This document shows, piece after piece, positions 43,309 to 52,012 of a stretch of 64,000 nt of DNA. Position 1 is the stretch's first letter, and each line of letters begins with the position of its first letter. The stretch covers positions 1 through 64,000 of the forward strand of contig JAIETF010000070.1 of NCBI GenBank assembly GCA_019745415.1, in the 5' to 3' direction. Source of the DNA: Candidatus Obscuribacterales bacterium. Lineage in GTDB: Bacteria > Cyanobacteriota > Vampirovibrionia > Obscuribacterales > Obscuribacteraceae. The notes under the pieces were generated by a model. That model made no database searches. It saw only the letters and a program-made list of their open reading frames with translations, and was not told the origin of the DNA. The translations under genes were made by a program, and so were the position numbers.

Positions 43309-45900
43309 CTAAGCTTTCTGCTCAAATGAGGACCAGAAACAATCTATATCTTTCACTAAACTGTTGGAAACCAAATTATTCACCGAGCCACCATGCCAAT
43401 CGGAAGGCATTGCCGCCAAGTAAGTGCCCTCAGTAAAGCGCTTATCCATCAAAACAATCAGTCCTCTATCGGTGCCTGAGCGGATTACACGACCAGCGGC
43501 TTGAATGACTTTGGCCATGGCCGGATAAACATACGCATAGTCAAAACCTTGACCATATTGTTTTTCGTAGTAACTGCGAATCTGCTCTCTTTCAAAATTG
43601 AAGTTTGGTAGACCAGGTCCGACAATGAGAGCGCCTATGAGCATATCGCCGGGATAGTCTACCCCTTCAGCAAAAACGCCACCCTGCACAGCAAATACAA
43701 TCGTCGGCAGACCTTGATTGAGACTCTCAATCATCTCTTTTGCTCGGGCTTTCGATATCTCGCTTTCCTGCTTAAGAAAGCGAAATTCAGCGCTACTCGG
43801 GGCAAACTCTTGCCGACGCCCTTCGTAGAGCCGAATCGACCGCTTATAGACTTCTTCAAGGAAGGCAAAGCTGGGAAAGAAAACAAAGTAGTTGCCTACT
43901 TTTCGTGAAGTCAGTCGCAGGATTGCCTCGGCAATCTTCTCATAGTTGCGTTCACGATCAGAGTACTTAGTCGAAACCTGAGGAATAACCAGAATCTTCC
44001 TATTCTCTCGGGGAAAAGGACTGAAATACTCGCGGCAAGAATAACCCTCATCAAAGCCGCAGAGTTTTCCAAAGTATTCAAATGGCTTTATGGTGGCAGA
44101 AAATGCCACCACGTGAGCGAATTCTTTATGGGCTAGGCGTAGCCTATCAGAGGCATCGCAGCATACGACTTTCAAACTTTCATCATAGCTCTCACCAAAA
44201 TCTTTGTTGCCAAAAGCTCTAGTCTTTGTATAAAGATGCAGATAAGCTTCACCTTCGTATGATAAAGCCTCTTGAAAGTCGCTCAAATAGTTGGCTAATG
44301 AAATAATCGGATCTTGAATCTTGCGAAGCGAAGCTGCTGGCTGCCCAGAATTTCTAGACAAAGAAGAATCTGCAGATGCAGAAACTTTCGATGCAGAAAC
44401 TTTCAATGATTTGGACAGCTCAAGCGATTGAACTGGAGTGGCGCTGGTATTGCCTTTACCTTTCATTCTCTCAAGCATGAGCGCTGTCAGCTCAGCCCTA
44501 ATCTTGTCGAATAGCTGCGGACTGATAGTAACCTTTGCTTCTTTCTTCCCGGCAACTTTTCCAACGCTCGAAATGGCAAACAGAGTTTCAGAAAGAAGAC
44601 TGCGAAGTTTTATCTGCTCGGTTACATTCAAAGAACTCAGGTCACTAACAGATTCAACAATATGAGCCGATGAAAGCCCTTTACTGAAATAATCGCAAGC
44701 CCGTCCTGGCAGATTGTGAGCTTCATCAATGACAAGATTAGGTTTCTGATAGTCTTTCGAAAGACTATGAGTAAAGCGACCAAGTGTATTTCGCGGCGAA
44801 AAAACATAGTTATAGTCACCTATGACAAGGTCGGCATTCTCGATGCTATCAAGAGACAATTCAAAGGGACAGACCTCGTACTTCTCGCCTAACTTCTTGA
44901 ATAGTTCTTCGGATAGATTCACCTTACGAGCTAGCTTTGCTGTCTTTTCAAGCAGTTTCTCTCTATCGACTTTATCGTAATAATCTTTAGCGTACTGACA
45001 ATAGCTCGGATTACATATCACCTCTTCCTTAAGACACATGCGCGCCTTGGCATTCAAAGTCAATGATTTGACCTTGGTACCATTTTTCCTTAGTTGAGCG
45101 ACAGCATCCTCAGCAGTGGCATGCTGCGAGTTCTTAGGCGTGACATAAATCAATCGCTGACCTCTAGATAAGGCTTCCTTTAGAGTCGGAAATATTATGG
45201 CGGCTGTCTTACCTAGTCCTGTGGGTGCTTGCACTAAACACTGATGAGAATGCTCAAGGTCATGACCCAAATCCTCTATTAATTCTCGCTGTCCAGGCCT
45301 TGGATTTGGGAAAGGAAAGGACATACCAACAGACAAAGTCTCACGCCGGCTGCGATTAGCCAACTCGTTTTCTACCTCTTGTTCTAGTTCAGCCAATCTC
45401 CGAGCTAGCCAAGCTTCATAATCAATAAGATTGAAGTTTACTAAAACTTCCTGCAGGTTTTCACCGGCAGTTCCAACCACAAGAAAGCGTGTGGACGGAA
45501 TTACCTGCCTCTCCAAATGAACTATGTATGCATAGGTCGCGAGCTGCAATCGATATGGATGATTGGCGTCACCCAGTCGAGCGACGAGATCAAGCGGATT
45601 TACGGCGCTCTTGATTTCTTCAATCAAGGGAATGGTTCCATCCACAAAACCATCAGCTCTACCCGACACATTGAAGGTAAATCGCTTTCCTTCAAACTTA
45701 TGAGCGAGCCTGTGCTCGATTTTGTAAGTACCAAATTCTTTTTGTCGTTGTTTTTGCAGGCGACTATGCCAGTCTCTACCTTCCGCTGCAATCTTTTCGG
45801 CGCCACCGAAGATCTGGGCGTAACCGGAGTTAGCTTCGATGCTTCCAGTCAGGGGAGATGGGAGGGCGAAATCTCTAATTGAAATTGAAACTGATGACAA
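43309..45900 (-). CDS. RecB/Cas4-type nuclease fused to Fe-S XPD/DinG helicase
   Basis: An 863-residue enzyme. Residues 60-125 show a PD-(D/E)xK nuclease: Asp83 in GRADGF, Glu95-x-Lys97 in IEEIKS, and Gln119-x3-Tyr123 in RLQLATYAY, the RecB/Cas4 arrangement. The helicase has Walker A APTGLGKT (225-232), DEAH (392-395, VIDEAHNL) and later superfamily 2 motifs (VQGGVFAEGVDYPG, QAAGRVIRS). Four Cys between motifs I and II (289, 296, 301, 344) match the iron-sulfur cluster of XPD/DinG. This suggests a 5'-3' helicase that can degrade its DNA. A TTG at 45900 is the likely start. It is transcribed just before the GIY-YIG gene. Confidence 0.85.
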   Translation of the reverse strand: MSSVSISIRDFALPSPLTGSIEANSGYAQIFGGAEKIAAEGRDWHSRLQKQRQKEFGTYKIEHRLAHKFEGKRFTFNVSGRADGFVDGTIPLIEEIKSAVNPLDLVARLGDANHPYRLQLATYAYIVHLERQVIPSTRFLVVGTAGENLQEVLVNFNLIDYEAWLARRLAELEQEVENELANRSRRETLSVGMSFPFPNPRPGQRELIEDLGHDLEHSHQCLVQAPTGLGKTAAIIFPTLKEALSRGQRLIYVTPKNSQHATAEDAVAQLRKNGTKVKSLTLNAKARMCLKEEVICNPSYCQYAKDYYDKVDREKLLEKTAKLARKVNLSEELFKKLGEKYEVCPFELSLDSIENADLVIGDYNYVFSPRNTLGRFTHSLSKDYQKPNLVIDEAHNLPGRACDYFSKGLSSAHIVESVSDLSSLNVTEQIKLRSLLSETLFAISSVGKVAGKKEAKVTISPQLFDKIRAELTALMLERMKGKGNTSATPVQSLELSKSLKVSASKVSASADSSLSRNSGQPAASLRKIQDPIISLANYLSDFQEALSYEGEAYLHLYTKTRAFGNKDFGESYDESLKVVCCDASDRLRLAHKEFAHVVAFSATIKPFEYFGKLCGFDEGYSCREYFSPFPRENRKILVIPQVSTKYSDRERNYEKIAEAILRLTSRKVGNYFVFFPSFAFLEEVYKRSIRLYEGRRQEFAPSSAEFRFLKQESEISKARAKEMIESLNQGLPTIVFAVQGGVFAEGVDYPGDMLIGALIVGPGLPNFNFEREQIRSYYEKQYGQGFDYAYVYPAMAKVIQAAGRVIRSGTDRGLIVLMDKRFTEGTYLAAMPSDWHGGSVNNLVSNSLVKDIDCFWSSFEQKA

Positions 45901-46318
45901 TTCTCACATATCTTCGTATGGTAGGACAGATGAGATATTAGCCTGTCAAGCGCGTGTGGGTCAACGGCGAATCGAAAACGCTTTAGGTTGGAAAAGGTTT
46001 TCGAAAGTAATAACGATATGGTTCTTACATTCAGGGAAACTACACTTTCCGAATATTTCGGCATTTCAGCCGTTCAGAAATTAATCCACATTAAATCCAA
46101 CCCCTCCGAAATTAATCGCAGGCCGAGAGAACCCATTCATGACAACGCAAATTGTTTCGAAAATCTTTGCCCCACTCAACAGTAGGCAAGCAAACCCAAC
46201 CCTTGACTAGACTTAACTGTTAGAATCAGCCTCAAACTATTCTTGGGCCGCGTTAGTTGAGCCCAGAACTTCAAGCTTGGAACAAGATCAGTACCCTCCG
46301 GGAGATAGAGAAAGTAAC
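45901..46318. other. Intergenic region upstream of divergent helicase and dnaK, 418 bp
   Basis: No gene is convincing here; a 65-codon TTG frame at 45988-46185 has no ribosome binding site or known motif. I do not find a CIRCE element or a well-spaced sigma70 or sigma32 promoter for dnaK. GGGAG occurs 16-20 bases before the dnaK ATG. Confidence 0.35.
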
Positions 46319-48301
46319 ATGGCAAAGACTGTAGGCATCGACCTTGGTACCACAAACTCGGTAGTGGCAGTTATGGAAGGCGGCAGACCGACCGTCATCG
46401 CAAACACCGAAGGTGGTAGGACAACTCCATCGGTGGTTGCATTTACCAAAGTCGGAGAACGTCTCTGCGGTCTGCTAGCTCGCAGACAGGCTGTTGTAAA
46501 CCCCACAAATACAATTTACTCAATCAAACGCTTTATCGGCAGAAGATTCGCCGAAGTTGCAGAAGAGCTGAAGATTGTTTCCTACAAGGTCAAAGAAGCT
46601 CCCGATGGTGGCTGCCGTGTCGCAATCGGCGAGAAAGATTACACCCCTGAAGAAATCTCAGCGATTATTCTGCGGAAGCTGAAAGAAGATGCTGAGAAGT
46701 ATCTTGGTGAGAAAGTAACCACAGCTGTTATAACGGTTCCAGCTTACTTTAACGATTCACAGCGTCAATCCACAAAAAATGCCGGCACAATTGCTGGTCT
46801 GGAAGTACTTCGAATCATCAACGAGCCTACAGCAGCAGCCCTTGCTTATGGTGTTGAGAAAAAAGGCAAAGATGAAACAATCCTGGTCTTCGACCTAGGA
46901 GGCGGCACCTTCGATGTCTCCATTCTAGAAGTTTCGGATGGTCTGATCGAAGTCAAATCAACCAATGGTGATACACACTTGGGCGGAGACGATTTTGACC
47001 ACAAACTGGTGCAATGGATAGCAGAAGAGTTCCAGAAAGCGGAATCAATAGATCTACGCAAGGATCCGCAGGCGCTGCAGAGACTTACAGAAGCTGCTGA
47101 AAAGGCGAAGATCGAGCTATCTTCAGTAACTGAGACCAACATTTCGCTGCCTTTCATTACAGCCAATGAATCAGGTCCAAAGCATCTGGACATGAAGCTT
47201 ACCCGCTCTAGATTCAATGAACTCACCCATGATCTTGTTGAACGTTGCAAGAAGCCAATTGAGCAAGCTCTGGCTGATGCCAAACTTTCCTACAATCAGA
47301 TTGATGAAGTGGTTCTGGTTGGCGGTTCGACTCGTATCCCAGCAGTCAAGGAAATGGTTAAGAGCCTTACCGGAGGCAGGGAACCAAACCAAAGCGTAAA
47401 TCCGGACGAAGTTGTTGCGGTTGGAGCTGCGCTGCAGGCTGGAGTGCTAGCCGGAGAAGTACACGACCTCGTACTCTTGGACGTAACTCCACTTTCTCTG
47501 GGTATCGAAACGCAGGGAGGCATCTTCGCCAAATTGGTGGAGAGAAATACAACTATCCCTTGCCACAAAACTCAGATGTGTTCTACAGCTGAAGACAATC
47601 AGAATGCCGTAGATGTTGTGATATTTCAGGGCGAACGCTCAATGGCCAGGGACAACAAAAAGCTCGGCAACTTCAGACTAGATGGCATCGCACCAGCGCC
47701 CAGAGGAGTACCGCGTATCGAAGTCTCATTTGACATTGATGCTAACGGTATCGTGCAGGTTTCAGCGAAAGATCTGAACTCTGGGAAGGAGCAAAAGGTC
47801 ACTATCACTGCAAGCACAAACCTGAGTAAGGAAGACATTGATAAACTCGTAAAAGAAGCCCAAGCAAACGCCGATGAGGACCAGAAGGTCAAAGCTATGG
47901 CAGATTTACGCAACGAAGTCGATGGACTGGTCTACACAGTTGAAAAGCAAATGAGAGAGGCCGGCGAAGCGCTGACTGACGGAACTAAGGACAGTGCACA
48001 CTCGTTGATCGCAAAACTGAAAGAAGCTGTCGGCAATAATGATGAAAGCCAATCTCGCGAAATCATGAATGAACTTCGTGGTCACATCGTAATCATGGAC
48101 CAAGAAGCTAATCAGTACAGAAGCAAAGTTGCCGATGAGAAAGCTAAAGAGGCCCAAGCTCAGGCTGAAGCTCAGAAAGACAGCGAGGCAGACAGCGACG
48201 CAGCTGAAAGCAGCACGGGCGAACAGGGTTCTGAACCAGGAAGCAACGGCAGCGAACACGCAGATTCGCCCACAGACTCGGAACCGGCAAGCGCAACCTA
48301 G
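46319..48301 (+). CDS. dnaK: Hsp70 chaperone DnaK
   Basis: ATP-dependent chaperone of the Hsp70 family. Hallmarks: [17 protein letters not shown] at the N terminus, [28 protein letters not shown] and GGSTRIPAV in the ATPase, and the substrate-binding domain from about residue 390 with [16 protein letters not shown]. The lid is followed by a Glu/Ser/Ala-rich acidic tail that lacks the proteobacterial EEVKD-like end. The ATG at 46319 gives the normal start; an in-frame ATG at 46277 would add 14 residues. There is no grpE or dnaJ beside it, so this is a stand-alone copy, and its specialised or general role is unknown. Confidence 0.95.
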   Translation: MAKTVGIDLGTTNSVVAVMEGGRPTVIANTEGGRTTPSVVAFTKVGERLCGLLARRQAVVNPTNTIYSIKRFIGRRFAEVAEELKIVSYKVKEAPDGGCRVAIGEKDYTPEEISAIILRKLKEDAEKYLGEKVTTAVITVPAYFNDSQRQSTKNAGTIAGLEVLRIINEPTAAALAYGVEKKGKDETILVFDLGGGTFDVSILEVSDGLIEVKSTNGDTHLGGDDFDHKLVQWIAEEFQKAESIDLRKDPQALQRLTEAAEKAKIELSSVTETNISLPFITANESGPKHLDMKLTRSRFNELTHDLVERCKKPIEQALADAKLSYNQIDEVVLVGGSTRIPAVKEMVKSLTGGREPNQSVNPDEVVAVGAALQAGVLAGEVHDLVLLDVTPLSLGIETQGGIFAKLVERNTTIPCHKTQMCSTAEDNQNAVDVVIFQGERSMARDNKKLGNFRLDGIAPAPRGVPRIEVSFDIDANGIVQVSAKDLNSGKEQKVTITASTNLSKEDIDKLVKEAQANADEDQKVKAMADLRNEVDGLVYTVEKQMREAGEALTDGTKDSAHSLIAKLKEAVGNNDESQSREIMNELRGHIVIMDQEANQYRSKVADEKAKEAQAQAEAQKDSEADSDAAESSTGEQGSEPGSNGSEHADSPTDSEPASAT

Positions 48302-48527
48302 GGCTTCCGAATATAATTTAAGATTTAAGGGGTTGGCTGCCTAAATTATTGGTCAACCCGGTAATCTTTCATGTGAAAACAAGGGAACTGTTCGGTTTCT
48401 GCACTAGAAAGCAAGTTAGGCTAGATTATCCGAACAAGCAATCGCCGGTCCCCTTTATCCGCAAATGCTCAAAGTAATTTTTGGCTTAGCGCTCTCGTTA
48501 GAAAGCCCAGCTGAATAACCGAAATCA

Positions 48528-50207
48528 ATGGCAGGTAGGTCGAGTAAGAAAATGAAACTGAAAAGAACGTTAACCACTCTCATTTCCATATCTGTCTCTA
48601 TCGCTGCGACGTTTTCAACATTTGACGCGCCAATGGCTCTGGCCCTAAATCCACAGCCAAAGGTAAAAGCTTCGAGTATGGACAAGATTCCTTGTATTAG
48701 ATGGGTAGACGACCAAGTTCCCGCCAAGGCCATTCTCTTTTGCATACATGGTCTAGGGCTGCATAAAGGCGTTTACGAAGAACTCGGTCAGACTATGGCA
48801 CCAAAAGGAATAATTACATACGCTATAGATGTAAGAGGATTCGGCGCCTGGGCTAAAAAAAATCCCAATGCTCAGGTTGATTTTGAAGGCTCGCTAGAAG
48901 ACATCAAAAGAGCTTTGGGTGACATTAGGCGCATGCATCCAGGTCTACCGGTGATTGTGCTGGGAGAATCAATGGGTGGAGCTGTTGCTATACATGCTGC
49001 CGCACAGAATCCTGATCTGATAGATGGCATTGTTTCTTCGGTGCCAGCTGGCGATAGATTCAGCAATGTTGACTCTGGGCTTAAAATTGGCGTTCACGCA
49101 ATTTTCGGCGGCTTCGACAAACCCATAGATGTCGGTCCAATGGTCATAGGAAGAGCCACAAAGAAAGAAGATTTGAGAAGTCGGTGGGCTAACGATCCAA
49201 TGGCAAGAACCAAACTCAGTCCTAATGAATTGATTGCCTTCCAGAAATTCATGGAGAAGAACTTTGATAGCGCCGGCGCCATTAAGTCATGCCCGGTTCT
49301 CTTTATCCAAGGTTGCAAGGACAAGCTAGTTCGACCAGCAGGTACCTGGAAGTTATTCGATTCCTTGAGCACCCCAAATAAGGAATTAGTTCTTTCAACC
49401 TCGGCCGAACACTTGATTTTTGAAGAGGGGCAGTTCAGTAAAGATGACATCGGCTATGTTGTAAAGTGGCTCGATAAAGCGGTCATTAACAAAAGCGCAG
49501 CGGAAGTGGCTGTCACTTCAGAAAGTAAAACCGATATGGAACAGAAAAAAGAATCTGAATCCGTGGCACTTGCACCAGCTATAAAGGTTAAACCAGTTAA
49601 TAAACCCCAAACTCAGCCCCAAACACCTGACAACACCATTGGTGAAGCCCCGGCTATTTCATATTGGATCGAGCTGTATAGAGACGGCAAAATCTATCGT
49701 TGCAATAACAAAATGTCTTTCAAATCAGGTGACGCCATTAGATTTCACGTCATCCCTCAGACCGATGGTTATGCCTACATAATGATGAAACAGAGTTCGA
49801 GCGGCAAGAAAGCTCTGCTGTTTCCCACAAAAGTTACTGCAAACAATAACTTCATCAAAGCCGGAGTAGACTATCCGCTCCCAAACACTGATTGGCTAAG
49901 TTTCGACAATACGCCCGGTACAGAAAAGGTTAGTCTGCTATTCTCCAAGAATCGTGTCACAAGCGAAGCCGAACTCAACCCGCCTACGCATCTGACGGCT
50001 TATGTAGATAATGACATGTCGGGCGCCAAAGACTTAGTTCCCACAAGAATGCAGTTATCTTGGGATGACCCCACGCCAGTAATCATGCCCGAACTGGGAG
50101 CAAATGAAAAGCTTGCGCAGAATCCTGCAAAAAACAGCCTAGTTAAGGTGGTATTCAATGATCCAACCGGACTATTGGCTGTAGACGTAGCGCTCGCTCA
50201 CAAGTAA
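48528..50207 (+). CDS. Exported monoacylglycerol-lipase-like hydrolase with DUF4384 tail
   Basis: A 559-residue protein with a signal peptide (TTLISISVSIAATFSTFDAPMALA). The N-terminal two thirds is an alpha/beta hydrolase close to monoacylglycerol lipases: FCIHGLGLHKG, nucleophile Ser148 in VLGESMGGAV, Asp265 in GCKDKLV and His295 in SAEHLIF. A Lys/Pro/Gln linker (about 320-375) leads to a DUF4384-like beta domain (KSGDAIRFHVIPQTDGYAYIM, NTPGTEKVSLLFS). DUF4384 is often found with caspase-like proteins, and such a gene follows 29 bases later, so both likely form one unit. ATG at 48528 or 48552; the second has a slightly better purine context. Confidence 0.75.
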   Translation: MAGRSSKKMKLKRTLTTLISISVSIAATFSTFDAPMALALNPQPKVKASSMDKIPCIRWVDDQVPAKAILFCIHGLGLHKGVYEELGQTMAPKGIITYAIDVRGFGAWAKKNPNAQVDFEGSLEDIKRALGDIRRMHPGLPVIVLGESMGGAVAIHAAAQNPDLIDGIVSSVPAGDRFSNVDSGLKIGVHAIFGGFDKPIDVGPMVIGRATKKEDLRSRWANDPMARTKLSPNELIAFQKFMEKNFDSAGAIKSCPVLFIQGCKDKLVRPAGTWKLFDSLSTPNKELVLSTSAEHLIFEEGQFSKDDIGYVVKWLDKAVINKSAAEVAVTSESKTDMEQKKESESVALAPAIKVKPVNKPQTQPQTPDNTIGEAPAISYWIELYRDGKIYRCNNKMSFKSGDAIRFHVIPQTDGYAYIMMKQSSSGKKALLFPTKVTANNNFIKAGVDYPLPNTDWLSFDNTPGTEKVSLLFSKNRVTSEAELNPPTHLTAYVDNDMSGAKDLVPTRMQLSWDDPTPVIMPELGANEKLAQNPAKNSLVKVVFNDPTGLLAVDVALAHK

Positions 50208-50236
50208 TTGATCAAAATCAGATTGAGGTTTAAACA

Positions 50237-51973
50237 ATGAGATTTTTGCTGTCCACTAGATTTCTCAAGACGTTGATCTTTGCTGGTCTAATCGGTCTCA
50301 ACAACAGCAGCATAGCAAGCGCAGCCGATAATACAAACATGGCGAATCCAGCCAGCGGAGTAGAGTGGACTAAGATACAAGATCTCAATCCAAACGCGAC
50401 AGCTACAAATAGACCGATAAGACAGAAATGGGCGGTAGTTATAGGGGCAGCAAAGTTCAAAGAAAGCCGACTAAATGGCATGGATTCGAAAATGGACATT
50501 GCAGCAAGAAACTTTGCTGCGTGCCTGAAGGACCCTAATGCAGGGCGTTTTCCAGAATCTCACGTCAAAACCCTCATCAATAGCGACGCAACACGTCAGA
50601 ATATCTTGAACAACCTCGGTAAAGGTTGGCTGGGAAGCCTTGCCGGTCCTGACGACTTAGTTGTAGTCTTCATCAGCACCCATGGCTTTCCAACCACTGA
50701 AGGCAGCACCTATTTGAGCGCATACGACTGCGCATTAGACAATGTCTATTCGACGTGTATCTCTATGCAGAACCTGATGGATACTCTCAAGCAGGAAGTA
50801 AAGACAGATCGGATAGTGATGATACTGGAAGCACCTTATAGCGGCGCGGCCGAGTTAACTGCAGGTGCAAAGGCGCTTTTCAAAGGAAAAGCGATCGACA
50901 CCGACAAAGTCGTGCTAGGAAAAGGCTACATCATTATGTCTTCAAGCAGACCAGATCAAATGACTTGGGGCAACTCTTTTTCTAACAATCTGATCGCTGC
51001 GATGAAAGCAAACAATGGTCTCAATAATCTACAGCAGGTTTTTGCCGATGCGCAGGCAAGAACCGAGAATGACACAGCAACTGGTAATCCATCGCAACGA
51101 AAACAAACCCCCGTGCTGAAGAGCCAATGGCAAGGTAATGACCTGGTCCTAGGCGCGCCCACTCTAGGTGAAGTAAAAGAGATTCCTGATAATGTTATGA
51201 ATTATGTTGCAGCCGAATCTCATTATCTGAAAGCAAATAATTTCGTTAGCCAGGGAAGTTTTGACGAAGCACTGAAAGAGTACGAAGCAGCGGTGACTGT
51301 CGAGCCCACTTATGCAGATGCCATTGGCGACTGGGGTGCCGTTCTTGCTATCAAAGGCGATTGGACCGGTGCAATTCAAAAATATAAGCGTGCGATCGAA
51401 CTGAAACCAAATGACGCGCTCTTCAGAGCAAACTATGCAAGAGCGCTAATGAAGTCTGGACAGGAAGAAGAAAGCATCAAACAGCTTGAACTTGCCTACC
51501 AGCTAAACCCAAAGGACAAAATAATTCTGTCGGCGTTGGCAGGCAAATGCATTGAAGCCGGCAACTTCGAGAATGCTATCACCCTGCTTGAGCAAGGCAC
51601 TTTCTTGTTTCCAAATTCTGCGCAGTTGCATGACAAGCTTAGTTATGTTTTTGCAAAGGCCGGTAATTTGAATCAATCGATAGCTCACGCTAGAGAAGCA
51701 ATCAAGCTCGATCCCAAGCTCATTTCCGCAAAAATGAATCTAGGTTCTGCCTTGCTCACCAAAGGAAACGTTGAAGAAGCAAAGGAAGTCTACCGAGAGA
51801 CAGCCGCACTAGAGCCAAATAACCCTGATGCACATTACTTATTGGCTACTACATTGGAAAGACTTGGGGACAATTCATCAGCGAAACAAGAACTAACAAC
51901 ATTTCTCGGACTTGCGAAACAGAATGATCCGCGCCTTCCCAAAGTAAAAGAAAAGCTTGAGACTCTGAGATAG
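50237..51973 (+). CDS. Caspase-fold/TPR protein with Cys replaced by Pro
   Basis: A 578-residue exported protein: signal peptide (residues 1-29), caspase-type (C14) domain (about 64-310) and at least six TPRs (330-575; EALKEYEAAVTVEPTYA, GAIQKYKRAIELKPND, QSIAHAREAIKLDPK and so on). The fold is clear from WAVVIGAAKF, the catalytic-His segment ISTHGF (His149), MSSSRPDQMTWGNSFSNNL and QTPVLKSQWQGNDLVLG. The second catalytic segment, normally DACHSG or DACYSG, reads EAPYSG (198-203), so the nucleophilic Cys is Pro200. The protease must be inactive by the usual mechanism, and a scaffold or sensor role is more likely. TGAGGT precedes the ATG by seven bases. It follows the DUF4384 hydrolase in the same unit. 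Confidence 0.8.
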   Translation: MRFLLSTRFLKTLIFAGLIGLNNSSIASAADNTNMANPASGVEWTKIQDLNPNATATNRPIRQKWAVVIGAAKFKESRLNGMDSKMDIAARNFAACLKDPNAGRFPESHVKTLINSDATRQNILNNLGKGWLGSLAGPDDLVVVFISTHGFPTTEGSTYLSAYDCALDNVYSTCISMQNLMDTLKQEVKTDRIVMILEAPYSGAAELTAGAKALFKGKAIDTDKVVLGKGYIIMSSSRPDQMTWGNSFSNNLIAAMKANNGLNNLQQVFADAQARTENDTATGNPSQRKQTPVLKSQWQGNDLVLGAPTLGEVKEIPDNVMNYVAAESHYLKANNFVSQGSFDEALKEYEAAVTVEPTYADAIGDWGAVLAIKGDWTGAIQKYKRAIELKPNDALFRANYARALMKSGQEEESIKQLELAYQLNPKDKIILSALAGKCIEAGNFENAITLLEQGTFLFPNSAQLHDKLSYVFAKAGNLNQSIAHAREAIKLDPKLISAKMNLGSALLTKGNVEEAKEVYRETAALEPNNPDAHYLLATTLERLGDNSSAKQELTTFLGLAKQNDPRLPKVKEKLETLR

Positions 51974-52012
51974 AAAAACCGCTAGACCAGACTAAAAGAT
52001 TCCATAATATAC

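Noticed and set aside
43309..45900. CRISPR type IV or defence-associated DinG helicase
   Set aside because: No cas or other defence genes flank it; the nuclease-helicase architecture fits a general repair or processing enzyme.
46203..46226. TTGACT and TAGAAT as a dnaK promoter
   Set aside because: The spacer is only 12 bases. No CIRCE inverted repeat or sigma32-type sequence is visible either.
46846..47283. 145-codon minus-strand frame inside dnaK
   Set aside because: It is the complementary shadow of a highly conserved chaperone gene.
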